Assembly (NCBI GenBank): GCA_903861195.1
Contig: CAIOTJ010000220.1
Location: 1-35,197, forward strand
DNA length: 35,197 nt
Direction: 5' to 3'
From: an uncultured Planctomycetaceae bacterium
GTDB taxonomy: Bacteria > Planctomycetota > Planctomycetia > Planctomycetales > Planctomycetaceae
Shown: piece by piece, positions 1-8,171 of the stretch
Layout of the letters: every line of letters starts with the position of its first letter
Numbering within the stretch: the first letter of the stretch is position 1
Program-made: the position numbers and the translations under genes
The notes under the pieces: generated by a model
Told to the model about the DNA's origin: nothing
The model's database searches: none
Seen by the model: the letters and a program-made list of their open reading frames with translations, nothing else

Positions 1-908
1 CTCCGGGGATTGAATGGAGCTTCCTCACCCAGTTGCTTCAACAGCTCCTGGGCCTTGGAAGAGAGGGTGGGGGGCAGCACGATCTTGATGGTGGCGTACA
101 GATCACCGCGGGTCTTCGTGGCGTGGAACAGCACCCCTTTCCCCTTGAGCCGCAGCTTCTTGCCCGACGACGTCCCCGGGGGAATGGTGACGTCCATCTT
201 TCCCTCGGCCAGCGTGGGGACTTCGACTTTGGCCCCCAGGGCGGCCTCGGTGGGGGTCAGGGGAACCTCGACCATCAGGTCACGCCCCTCCCGCCGGAAC
301 CAGGGATGCTTCTCAACCACCACCCGCACCAGCAGGTCTCCCGGGCGGCCACCCCCCTGGCCCGGATATCCCTGACCCGCCAGGCGAATGATTTTCCCCG
401 TGTCGACGCCGGCGGGAATCTTCACCACCAGGTGCTCATCGCGGTTGCCGCGCTGCAGGAACAGGTCGTAGTTCCCCCCCTCGGCCGCCACCAGGAACGG
501 CACGTTGATCTCGATGTCCTGGTCTTGGCCGTCCTGAACGTGAAACCCCCCTGGAAACGGATTCCGGGGACCCCGGCCATCCCCCCCTCGCATTCCCCGG
601 AACAGCTCTTCCATATCGAAAGGAAATCCACCCGGCCCCCCACCCCCGCCGGCCCAACCGCCGCCTGGTGGGGTGCGTGGGTTGAACGCTGGGCCCTCGG
701 CCGAACCAAACTGGTCGAAATTGGACCGTTTCTGCTTGTCCGACAGAATCTCGTACGCCTGTTGGACCTGCTGGAACTTCTCGGCGGCCTCTTTCGACGG
801 GTCAATGTCGGGGTGGTAGGTCCGCGCGAGTTTCTTGTAGGCCTTGCGGATTTCTTCTTCCGAAGCGGTCTTCGAGACGCCCAGAGTCTTGTACGGGTCG
901 AGTGGCAT
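1..908 (-). CDS. DnaJ/CbpA-type co-chaperone, partial (C-terminus beyond window)
   Basis: A J-domain co-chaperone that would stimulate the ATPase of DnaK and deliver clients to it in the cytoplasm. The frame opens at the ATG at 908 and runs off the left edge, about 302 codons visible. Residues 1-65 are a J domain that begins [11 protein letters not shown] and carries the diagnostic HPD at residues 32-34. A Gly/Phe-rich linker with runs of GGGG follows to about residue 125. The rest is a DnaJ C-terminal substrate-binding region with [25 protein letters not shown] and [18 protein letters not shown]. No CxxCxGxG zinc repeats are present, so it is a class B (CbpA-like) protein rather than DnaJ proper. 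It is divergently oriented to the ABC permease, with 123 bp between the starts. Only the last residues are missing, judged from the usual length of about 310. Family call is confident; the specific paralogue is not. Confidence 0.93.
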   Translation of the reverse strand, partial: MPLDPYKTLGVSKTASEEEIRKAYKKLARTYHPDIDPSKEAAEKFQQVQQAYEILSDKQKRSNFDQFGSAEGPAFNPRTPPGGGWAGGGGGPGGFPFDMEELFRGMRGGDGRGPRNPFPGGFHVQDGQDQDIEINVPFLVAAEGGNYDLFLQRGNRDEHLVVKIPAGVDTGKIIRLAGQGYPGQGGGRPGDLLVRVVVEKHPWFRREGRDLMVEVPLTPTEAALGAKVEVPTLAEGKMDVTIPPGTSSGKKLRLKGKGVLFHATKTRGDLYATIKIVLPPTLSSKAQELLKQLGEEAPFNPR

Positions 909-1031
909 GCCCAGACTTGCAGTGGAATGAACTGGAGATCAATCGAGATTTTACGGGGCTCTCGATGGGGAATCCAGCAGCCCCCGGCTCCCCTCCTCGA
1001 CAGCCTCCCCCGACGCACTACAATTCTCACT

Positions 1032-2324
1032 ATGTTCCCCTTCGCCTTTCGCAATCTTCTCAGTCGGCCCCTACGCAGTGCTTTGGCCCTGTGCGGCCTT
1101 ACGGTCGCGATCGCCGGTATGGTGGGGCTGTTTTCGGTGGCTGAGGGAATCCAGGACACCGTCCAGTCGACCTTCGGAAAAATGCCCGGTTTGGTGATCA
1201 TCCAGCCCGGAGCTCCGATCCCGCTGTTTTCCCGCCTGCCAGCCGACTGGGACGCCGAACTGCGGTCCGTTGAGGGTGTGCATGTGGTGCATCCCGAGGT
1301 CTGGGCCCGCGCCCACCTCGTCGAAGGCAAAGCGGCGATCAGCCCCCCCCGCTTCCTGTTCGGATCCGATCTCGAACGGGCTGACCAGTTGCTGTTCAGT
1401 ATCTACCGCGAGAAGATCGTGGCGGGGCGGTACCTGACCGCCGAGGACCGCACAACCCTGCACTGTGTGATCTCGAAAGGGATCGCCGAGGAACATCAGT
1501 GCACGGTGGGAGACACCCTGAAGGTCGACGGCAAGCTGCTGGAGATCGTGGGCATTTACGACACCAAGTCGTTGTTCCTCGACGTGGCGATCATCATCGA
1601 CATCGCCCTCGCCCGCGAGATGGGCAAAGTTGGGACCGACACCGTCTGCAACTTTTATGTCGAGCCTCAGGCGGCCGTCCGCTATGCCGATATTGCCGAC
1701 CGCATCAACGCCCTGCTGGCCAACCGGGGCCCCGGAGCCTGGCAACCCACCCTCGACCAGGCACTCGATCTGGCCGGAGACAACCCCGCTCTCAAAAGCC
1801 TGGCCCCACTGGCGAAGGCGGCTCTCGCCGCCGGCGGAGAATCCAAGCCCCCCCAGACGTCGCCCGGAGAGGCCCCCATCGAAGTCCGCAGCCCCGAAGA
1901 CTGGTCCGATCAGGTGCAGCAATTCACCGCCGACCTCGACCTGTTCCTGGCGATCATGACCACCATCGGCATCACCATCGCCTTCGTGGGAATTGTGAAC
2001 ACCATGCTGATGAGCGTCTCGGAACGGATCATCGAATTCGGCATTCTCAAGGCGAACGGTTGGTCATCCGGTAACGTCTTGACCCTGATTGGGTGTGAAA
2101 GCGCGTTGCTGGGTTTGGGTGGGGGTGTGCTGGGGGCGTTCGTCGGCTGGGTCGCCACCCATGCCGTGAATGCCCGCTTCCCGACCCGCATTCATCTCTA
2201 CGCCAGCCCCAAACTGTTGGTGGCGAGCCTGCTGTTCAGCTGTGTGCTGGGGATGTTGGCCGGGCTCTACCCCGCCCTGCGGGCCGCCCGCATGGCCCCG
2301 ATGGAGGCGATTCGCCGTGGCTGA
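1032..2324 (+). CDS. MacB/FtsX-family ABC transporter permease
   Basis: Inner-membrane permease of a MacB/LolC-type ABC system, 430 residues. The topology is typical: one membrane segment near residues 17-38 after the RNLLSRPLRSALALCGL opening, a large periplasmic domain to about residue 300, then three segments near 304-326, 348-378 and 395-416, ending in the usual [16 protein letters not shown] tail. Such proteins couple cytoplasmic ATP hydrolysis to periplasmic movement and extrude lipoproteins, peptides or drugs without forming a channel for the substrate. The ATG at 1032 is chosen because the reading frame upstream, although open to position 33, is antisense to the dnaJ-like gene and does not look like protein. 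The ATPase gene begins inside its last codons. The substrate cannot be inferred. Confidence 0.9.
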   Translation: MFPFAFRNLLSRPLRSALALCGLTVAIAGMVGLFSVAEGIQDTVQSTFGKMPGLVIIQPGAPIPLFSRLPADWDAELRSVEGVHVVHPEVWARAHLVEGKAAISPPRFLFGSDLERADQLLFSIYREKIVAGRYLTAEDRTTLHCVISKGIAEEHQCTVGDTLKVDGKLLEIVGIYDTKSLFLDVAIIIDIALAREMGKVGTDTVCNFYVEPQAAVRYADIADRINALLANRGPGAWQPTLDQALDLAGDNPALKSLAPLAKAALAAGGESKPPQTSPGEAPIEVRSPEDWSDQVQQFTADLDLFLAIMTTIGITIAFVGIVNTMLMSVSERIIEFGILKANGWSSGNVLTLIGCESALLGLGGGVLGAFVGWVATHAVNARFPTRIHLYASPKLLVASLLFSCVLGMLAGLYPALRAARMAPMEAIRRG

Positions 2325-3012
2325 TGCCTCGACTGCCAATCCTCCCTGCATCAATGTCTCGAATGTGGTGAAGACCTACCGCCGGGGTGTCGATGAGGTC
2401 CGGGCGTTGCGGGGGCTGACCTGTCAGATTCCCCAGGGCCGGCTCAGCTTCATCGTCGGCCCGTCCGGCAGCGGCAAGAGCAGCCTGCTGTACCTCTTGG
2501 GCGGGCTCGATCGCCCCGACTCGGGTGACATCAGCGTGTTCGGCCGGCCGCTGACGGAATTCACTCATCGCGAGCGGGATGAATTCCGGCGGCGTGAAGT
2601 GGGGTTCATTTTCCAGAACTTCAATTTGCTGGGTAATCTCTCGGCGGTCGACAACGTGCTGGTCCCATTTTTGCCCCAGGGAATCTCGGCCGACCTGCGC
2701 CGGCAGGCCGTGGAACTACTGACCCAGGTGGGCCTCGCCAAACGGCTCGATCACCGCCCCAACCAACTCTCGGGGGGAGAACAGCAGCGCGTGGCCATCG
2801 CCCGAGCCCTGCTCAAGCGGCCGCTGTTGGTGCTGGGGGACGAGCCGACCGGGGAACTTGATTCGACCTCGGGGGCCGAGATTTATCGCCACCTGCGGCA
2901 ACTGCGCGACCAGCACGGTTCGACCATTGTCGTGGTTACCCATGACCGCAGTCACATCGAACCGGGCGACTTCGTGCTGACGATCCGCGATGGGACGCTG
3001 AAGACCGATTGA
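2317..3012 (+). CDS. ABC transporter ATP-binding protein (LolD/MacB family)
   Basis: ATPase partner of the preceding permease, 231 residues with GTG start. All nucleotide-binding motifs are present: Walker A GPSGSGKS at 48-55, Q-loop FQN at 99-101, the family signature [15 protein letters not shown] from 151, Walker [10 protein letters not shown] with the catalytic Glu at 176, and the switch His in VVTHD at 209. The [13 protein letters not shown] segment after the Q-loop is typical of the LolD/MacB/FtsE subgroup. The GTG at 2317 overlaps the permease stop by 8 nt, which suggests translational coupling and equimolar production; no better in-frame start lies nearby. No membrane-fusion protein or TolC gene is next to the pair, so a complete tripartite pump is not shown. 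Confidence 0.93.
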   Translation: MADASTANPPCINVSNVVKTYRRGVDEVRALRGLTCQIPQGRLSFIVGPSGSGKSSLLYLLGGLDRPDSGDISVFGRPLTEFTHRERDEFRRREVGFIFQNFNLLGNLSAVDNVLVPFLPQGISADLRRQAVELLTQVGLAKRLDHRPNQLSGGEQQRVAIARALLKRPLLVLGDEPTGELDSTSGAEIYRHLRQLRDQHGSTIVVVTHDRSHIEPGDFVLTIRDGTLKTD

Positions 3013-3208
3013 GTCTCGCTGGGGAACGGGAAGTTGTCTGGCCGCCCGTCCGGGTGTGTTGCCGGGCACAGCACTCGACCCCCGCCTCAATCCGGATGCG
3101 GCCGAAGATTTCCGATCGCAGGAGACCGCGCTTCCGGACCCCCGCACCGTCCCCGACTCAATCCCCCCAGTGGCACTTTCGGGGTTTCGGCCTTCCGCCT
3201 TCCCCCGT

Positions 3209-3655
3209 TCACCCCTCCGACCGCATGATCACAAACGCTCCGGCGAAGATCAGCAGCCCGCCAAGCAGCACGCGCGGCGAAACCGCCTGATCGAACAGCA
3301 GTGCCCCGAACAGCACGACGAACAGCGGATACGAGATTTCGAAGACCGCCGCCCGCTGGGCCCCCAGCAGTTGGATCGACTTCAAGATCGACAAGGCGGC
3401 AATCGTGGCGACCAGCATGGTCACGATGATCAGCCAGGCGGGGCTGGCCGATCCCCCGGCAGGCGCGGTACCCCCCACCGGCAGCAGCGATTCACCCCGC
3501 CACCACAGCAGCGGAGCGGTCACCGCCAGCCCTCCCAGCGTGTGCAGGTAATACAGGCGGTAAACCGACTGGCCGGCCAGCAGCCGTTCGTCGAGACAAT
3601 ACGTCAACCCCCAGAGTGACGAGGCCAACACCGCCAACACATATCCCGCCGCCAT
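3209..3655 (-). CDS. Half-size EamA/DMT-family membrane transporter
   Basis: A 148-residue, very hydrophobic inner-membrane protein that matches a single EamA (drug/metabolite transporter) domain, with about four to five membrane segments. It opens with MAAGYVLAVLASSLWGLTY, has the S-WG motif typical of EamA segment 1, and ends with a segment reading LLGGLLIFAGAFVIM. Full-length family members have two such domains and ten segments, so this one would need to form a dimer, as the small multidrug resistance proteins do. The ATG at 3655 follows a GGGGGAG ribosome site. Translation upstream of it in the same frame is proline/glycine-rich and not convincing. The gene is convergent with the ABC ATPase. 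Substrate unknown. Confidence 0.8.
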   Translation of the reverse strand: MAAGYVLAVLASSLWGLTYCLDERLLAGQSVYRLYYLHTLGGLAVTAPLLWWRGESLLPVGGTAPAGGSASPAWLIIVTMLVATIAALSILKSIQLLGAQRAAVFEISYPLFVVLFGALLFDQAVSPRVLLGGLLIFAGAFVIMRSEG

Positions 3656-3859
3656 GGCACCACTCCCCCGCAACAATTGGACCGCCTGCGGTCCCCCCCC
3701 ATGCTGCACTCGGGGGACCTGCCTGAACCGGAGCATGGCACCGGGTGTCTGTTTGCAACAACCAGCAGGCAAAGTAGTCGTTGCCCGAGAGAGACGATAG
3801 ACTTCTGGAGGCGGTCCGGGTCGCTCTCCCTCCAGAGAATTCAGGTCCCCACAGTTCCT

Positions 3860-3933
3860 GCTCCCGTAGCTCAGTTGGATAGAGCAACGGATTTCTAATC
3901 CGTCGGTCGCGTGTTCGAATCACGCCGGGAGTA
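3860..3933 (+). tRNA. tRNA-Arg (anticodon UCU)
   Basis: A complete cloverleaf: acceptor GCTCCCG/CGGGAGT with a G1-U72 wobble, D stem GCTC/GAGC, anticodon stem ACGGA/TCCGT enclosing TTTCTAA with anticodon TCT at 3894-3896, and T stem GCGTG/CACGC with loop TTCGAAT. It reads AGA codons. The 3' CCA is not encoded, so the nucleotidyltransferase must add it. It stands alone between the EamA-like gene and the Tat-signal protein. Confidence 0.97.
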
Positions 3934-3970
3934 CTTGGGGGTCGCTGGTTACTGTTCGTTCATACCAAAA

Positions 3971-3978
3971 AAGGAGGT
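3971..3978 (+). promoter_or_regulatory. Perfect Shine-Dalgarno site deciding a TTG start
   Basis: AAGGAGGT is fully complementary to the 3' end of 16S rRNA and is followed 6 nt later by TTG at 3985. Most other starts in the window have weak sites, so this one supports the rare start codon and suggests efficient translation of the Tat protein. Confidence 0.75.
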
Positions 3979-3984
3979 CATTTG

Positions 3985-5304
3985 TTGCATTCGCAGAACC
4001 CCAGTCCGCACCTGCAGGGACGGCGAGAGTTTGTGCGTCGGACTGCGGCCGTGTTGGCCGGTGGCGTCGCGGCATCGGCCGGCGGTTTGACTGCGGAGCA
4101 CGCGGGACAGGCCGAGCCTTTGCCGGTCACCGCGTTGGTCACTGCGTATTACCCTGTCAGCCATGCCGACGTGATCGTCTCGAAGATCCTCGAGGGGTAC
4201 CAGCGGAACAATGACGTACCCCGTCCGGGTCTCAAGCTCGTGTCCATGTATGTCGAGCAGGATCACGAGCATGACATCAGCCGGTCGTTGGCCGAGAAAC
4301 ATGGCGTCCGCCTGTGCCGTTCGATTGACGAGGCGATCACCCTGGGAACCAACCGGGTGCAGGTTGCGGGAGTGCTGGGAGTGGCCGAACATGGCAGTTA
4401 CCCGCTGACTCCCGACACGCGCCAGAAGATGTATCCCCGCCGGCGGTTTTTTGACGAGGCCGTGGCGGCCTTCGACCGCTGTGGACAGGTGGTGCCGTAT
4501 TTCAATGACAAGCACCTGGCCTACCGCTGGGCCGATGCGCGAGCGATGGTCGAGACCGCCCGGGACCGGAAGATTCCCTTGCTGGCAGGCTCGTCGCTGC
4601 CTCTCACCTGGCGCTTGCCGGTGCTGGAACTTCCGCGCGACTGCGAGATCGAAGAGGCGCTGACGATTGGGTATGGCCCGTTGGAAGACTACGGCTTTCA
4701 TGCTCTGGAAGTGCACGAGTGCATGCTCGAACGGCGGCGGGGGGGTGAGGCGGGGGTGACGTCGGTGGAAGTCGCGCTGGGACGACAGATCCGGGCAACC
4801 GAGCGGGCAGGGCGTTGGTCGAGCGAACTCTTCGCTGCGGCCCTGCAGACCATGCCGGGACGGAAGGACCCGAACGCCTGGGACCCCCTGGCGGCCGAGT
4901 TCGATAATCCCCGTTACCAACCAGCGGCCTATCTATTGGAACACAGCGACGGGTTGCGGTCAGCCGTGATCATGGCAGCGGGGATTTCCGGCGGATTCGC
5001 ATTCGCCTGCCGGTTGCGGGGCGAGCATCAGCCGCGGGCCTGCTGGTTCAAGCTGCAGGACTGGGGAGTCTTCGGTCACTTTTCGTACCTGTTGGAAGCG
5101 TTCGAGGCAACCATTCGCCGCGGTCACGCGGTCTATCCCATCGAGCGAACATTGTTGACCACAGGCATTCTCGACCGCTGTCTGCGCAGCGTCGTCGTGT
5201 CGGGGGACCGGCAAGAGACTCCCGAGCTGGCCATCGCGTATCAACCCTCCGACTGGGGGTTCGCCAACCATCCCCGGTCAAAACTGATGCTGCCGCACGA
5301 TTGA
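3985..5304 (+). CDS. Tat-exported protein of unknown function
   Basis: A protein of about 439 residues that I do not recognise beyond being an exported type seen in planctomycetes. The N-terminus holds a twin-arginine signal, GRREFVRRTAAVLAGGVAASA, so it is expected to cross the inner membrane folded, often with a cofactor. The mature part has mixed alpha/beta character with several short motifs: ALVTAYYPVSHADVIVSKIL, HEHDISRSLAEKHG, QDWGVFGHFSYLLEAFE. The spacing of hydrophobic strands early on recalls a nucleotide-fold (Rossmann-like) protein, as in secreted Gfo/Idh oxidoreductases, but I see no clear dinucleotide motif. The start is TTG: a perfect AAGGAGGT at 3971-3978 lies 6 nt before the TTG at 3985 (another TTG is at 3982), an unusually strong ribosome site for this window. 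It is monocistronic. Confidence 0.8.
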   Translation: MHSQNPSPHLQGRREFVRRTAAVLAGGVAASAGGLTAEHAGQAEPLPVTALVTAYYPVSHADVIVSKILEGYQRNNDVPRPGLKLVSMYVEQDHEHDISRSLAEKHGVRLCRSIDEAITLGTNRVQVAGVLGVAEHGSYPLTPDTRQKMYPRRRFFDEAVAAFDRCGQVVPYFNDKHLAYRWADARAMVETARDRKIPLLAGSSLPLTWRLPVLELPRDCEIEEALTIGYGPLEDYGFHALEVHECMLERRRGGEAGVTSVEVALGRQIRATERAGRWSSELFAAALQTMPGRKDPNAWDPLAAEFDNPRYQPAAYLLEHSDGLRSAVIMAAGISGGFAFACRLRGEHQPRACWFKLQDWGVFGHFSYLLEAFEATIRRGHAVYPIERTLLTTGILDRCLRSVVVSGDRQETPELAIAYQPSDWGFANHPRSKLMLPHD

Positions 5305-5693
5305 AACCGGGCCACAGCGCGAGACGCGGCAACAGAGTGTCGGGTGCCAGTATGACGCTCCCAGGGGGGACAGCGTCGCGGCAGCCCTGTTCCCCAACAT
5401 CAGGGTTGCACACCGGGGGCGATTCTGTGTCGGTTTCCGACGGCTTGAACTGGGGTCCAGAGTCGTGCGGAATTTGCGGCTCGCCCGAATCGGCCGGTTC
5501 GAACGGGCCGATTTCTTCCGTCGAGGAGAGCCTGCGTTTCGGAGTGAAGCACGTTGGTCTGCTGCACTGGAACTCGCGCAGAGCAAATCGCTGATCGCCA
5601 AAAACAGACCTGGCGGTTGACCTCACGGGACCACTGCGTGGTGTCGACTGCCAGGTCCGTGACTGTCAGCAAGACCTCAGCGGCAGCAAGACC
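5305..5693. other. Gene-free convergent spacer
   Basis: Lies between two genes that converge. Frames here are short or low in complexity and I support no gene. An imperfect hairpin (arms about 5366-5373 and 5387-5395, with one bulged T) might end the upstream gene but lacks a T-tract. A 17-bp tandem duplication sits at the right end and is listed separately. Confidence 0.5.
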
Positions 5694-5700
5694 TCAGCGG
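5667..5700. repeat. 17-bp exact tandem duplication
   Basis: CAGCAAGACCTCAGCGG occurs twice head to tail, at 5667-5683 and 5684-5700. The second copy contains the stop codon of the glycosyltransferase gene read on the minus strand (5694-5696). It looks like a slippage duplication at the 3' end of that gene. Confidence 0.9.
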
Positions 5701-8171
5701 GTGGCGGAAGTCTGGCGGATCATTGGGGATGCGTTGGCGGTCGACTCCGTATGGGCGGCAGTCACCGTCTTGGCCACCCTCTCGCGGGGGAGGCTCTCGA
5801 ACACTCGACAGGGATGAATGTGGGCCAACTCGCGCAGATTCGTCTCGCCGCCGGAGTTCTCCAGGAATTCATCGACCAGACTCTCGTCGATGAGCAACAG
5901 TGTCTGTCCACGGTCCGGCAAGGTGTGGGCCGCTTCCAGCACCGACCATTGATCGAACACCGCCAATGAAAGGTCCGGGAAGTAGAACGACAGCGAATCG
6001 ATTTCCCGGGAGAGCCCCACGCTGACCACGGGAATTCCTTCGGCAAGTTCCTGGGGGCAAACCTGGCGCAGCGGATGAATGAAAGAGCGGCTGAGGGCGA
6101 TGCGGGGATAAAAGTCGAAGGTCGTGGCGATCATGGCGAGGAGCGCGAAGCTGGAGGCGGCGATCCAACGGGTTGTGATTGCGTACCGGGACAATGTCCG
6201 CGGCATCAGCAGACCCGTTCCCACCACCGCCAACAATCCCCAGGCGAACCAGTTGGCCCCGCCCAGACTCACCGACAACAGAGCATCGATCGAGGCGGCC
6301 ACCGGCACGGCCAGAGTCAGCAGAATGCACAGGTCCCGGGGCGAATGCAGCCGGACATAGGTGACAAACTTGTGCTGGGAACATCCCTCGATGATCCCCC
6401 AGACGGCTACCCCCATGACGAGGCAGAGGGGGGGAAACATCGGCAAGATATAGGGGGGCAGTTTGCAGCGTGCGGCGGAGAACAGCAGAAGGACCCAGCC
6501 GGCTCCCAGCAGCAGGCTGCCCACATCCCAGTCGCGGCGGGCACGGACTGCCTGCTCACGGCTCGCAAAGAAGGCCCAGGTCGCCGGCCAGAGAATCGAA
6601 CAGGGAAGCATCGCAACGCACACCACAGGAACGAAGAACCAGACCGGTTCGGCATGTTCGAGACCCGACACAAACCGCTCGACGTGGTGTTTCCAGACAA
6701 ATTCGGTGAGGGCGCCCGGCTCGGCCCAGGCCAAGGCGACAAACCAGGGGAGCGCGATGGCCAGCACCATCGCCGCGTAGCAGGCCAGCAGTTTCCAGCT
6801 GAGTTGAGAGATTCGCCCTGTCAGCCAGAGCGACGCGGCCACAGGGGTAGCAATCAGCACGGGGGCGATCGGCCCCTTGGTCAGAATTCCCAGTCCACAG
6901 GCCACGGCCGACAGCAGCCACAGTCCCCACGAGACCCGGGGGGTACGAACCGCCACCAGAGCGGCCAGAAAACCCAGTGTTGTCCAACTGGTCAGCAGCG
7001 AATCCATAAAGAGGAATCGACCGCTCAGCAGGAAGCCCGCGGAACACAGCAGCAACAGGCTGCCCACGGCGGCTCCCAGGCTCCCCACCAGCCGACGTCC
7101 CAGCAGGAATGTGGAAAAGACCGTGATCAACGAAGCCAGGGCCGGAATGAGGTGAACGGTCGCCTCCGAAATACCCAGGCCCCGGAAGGCCAATGCGGTT
7201 GTCCAATACAACAGCGGCGGTTTATCGAGGTAGGGTTGCCCCAGCCGTTTCGGCACCAGCCAATTGCCGGTGACCACCATTTCCTGTGCGATCTGGGCAT
7301 AGCGGCTTTCGTCGGGATCCATCAGGGGAAACCGCAAGCGGGCCCAGATCAGGCCGGCCAGCATCACCAGCAGCAGGCAAAAACCGAGTTCCGGCAGCCC
7401 CAATCGGGTGTTGCGGTTTGTCTCAGCAGCGGTCGTGGGCTCGGCGAAGAGCGCCCGTGACCACCAGAATTGAACGAGAGTTTTCAGGACGGGGGGAATA
7501 TGCCAGATGGAGACCTTGCTGTCACCGGCCGGACGGGGTCGATGGGTGACAGGCACTTCTCCGATGGTCAGCCCGTCCTGGCGGGCCCGGCACAGCAGCT
7601 CGGCGTTGAAGAAGAATCCCTGGCACGTCAATCCGGCCGAGTTCACCCAGTCGCGGCGAAAGATCTTCAGCGCACAGTCACAATCTCGCACCTGGGTTCC
7701 CAGCAGCGCCCGGGCGAGAATATTGAACCCCTTCGAGTAGACTTTGCGCCGCCATGGGTCCTGGCGATCGGCTCGCTCCCCGCAGGCGATGTCGTGCGTC
7801 CGGCACAGCTCCAACAGCTTTCCCAGGTCCAGCAGGTCGAACTGACAATCGGCATCGGTGAAGGCGACCAGCTCGTAGCGGGCGGCACGAAACCCGTTGC
7901 GCAGAGCCTCGGCATACCCCACATTGCGTCCGAGCGAGATGATGCGCACCTGAGGACGATTGACGGTTGCCGCGCGGGCGACCTGGGCTGTCGCATCCCG
8001 GCTGCCATCGTCGACGACGATGATTTCATGGGGCACCCCCAGGTCATCCAACGCCTCGCAGGCTTCCGCAATCGCCTGGGCGATGACCGGTTCTTCGTTG
8101 TGAGCGGGAAGTACCAGACTCAAACCTGGCAGGGCAGGGCCGGCCAGTTCTTCCTCGCAGCGGGACATCAT
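5694..8171 (-). CDS. Fused GT2 glycosyltransferase / ArnT-PMT-like (GT39/GT83-type) membrane glycosyltransferase
   Basis: About 825 residues with two enzymes in one chain. Residues ~17-240 are a GT2 (dolichol-phosphate-mannose synthase-like) domain with LVLPAHNEE, the nucleotide-binding VVDDGSRD and the metal-binding FTDADCQFD; it would move a sugar from a nucleotide donor to a lipid phosphate on the cytoplasmic face. From ~265 on is a polytopic ArnT/PMT-like domain with the acidic first-loop motif MDPDESRYAQIAQEM and LDKPPLLYWTTALAF; these enzymes use a lipid-phosphate sugar to glycosylate lipid A or protein on the outer face. The fusion would therefore make and use its own donor. I chose the paired ATGs at 8171/8168, because the open frame upstream to 8567 lacks protein-like sequence. 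No clear ribosome site precedes them. The acceptor is unknown. Confidence 0.88.
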   Translation of the reverse strand: MMSRCEEELAGPALPGLSLVLPAHNEEPVIAQAIAEACEALDDLGVPHEIIVVDDGSRDATAQVARAATVNRPQVRIISLGRNVGYAEALRNGFRAARYELVAFTDADCQFDLLDLGKLLELCRTHDIACGERADRQDPWRRKVYSKGFNILARALLGTQVRDCDCALKIFRRDWVNSAGLTCQGFFFNAELLCRARQDGLTIGEVPVTHRPRPAGDSKVSIWHIPPVLKTLVQFWWSRALFAEPTTAAETNRNTRLGLPELGFCLLLVMLAGLIWARLRFPLMDPDESRYAQIAQEMVVTGNWLVPKRLGQPYLDKPPLLYWTTALAFRGLGISEATVHLIPALASLITVFSTFLLGRRLVGSLGAAVGSLLLLCSAGFLLSGRFLFMDSLLTSWTTLGFLAALVAVRTPRVSWGLWLLSAVACGLGILTKGPIAPVLIATPVAASLWLTGRISQLSWKLLACYAAMVLAIALPWFVALAWAEPGALTEFVWKHHVERFVSGLEHAEPVWFFVPVVCVAMLPCSILWPATWAFFASREQAVRARRDWDVGSLLLGAGWVLLLFSAARCKLPPYILPMFPPLCLVMGVAVWGIIEGCSQHKFVTYVRLHSPRDLCILLTLAVPVAASIDALLSVSLGGANWFAWGLLAVVGTGLLMPRTLSRYAITTRWIAASSFALLAMIATTFDFYPRIALSRSFIHPLRQVCPQELAEGIPVVSVGLSREIDSLSFYFPDLSLAVFDQWSVLEAAHTLPDRGQTLLLIDESLVDEFLENSGGETNLRELAHIHPCRVFESLPRERVAKTVTAAHTESTANASPMIRQTSATR

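Noticed and set aside
33-1031. Open frame continuing upstream of the ABC permease start.
   Set aside because: It lies antisense to a clear J-domain gene and reads as a Pro/Arg/Gly-rich product without domain features.
5301-5594. Possible 97-residue gene after the Tat protein.
   Set aside because: Starts inside the previous stop region and is Ser/Gly-rich with no protein-like pattern.
6075-7460. Long plus-strand frame opposite the glycosyltransferase.
   Set aside because: It is a Gln/Gly/His-rich shadow of the coding minus strand, as GC-rich codon bias creates.
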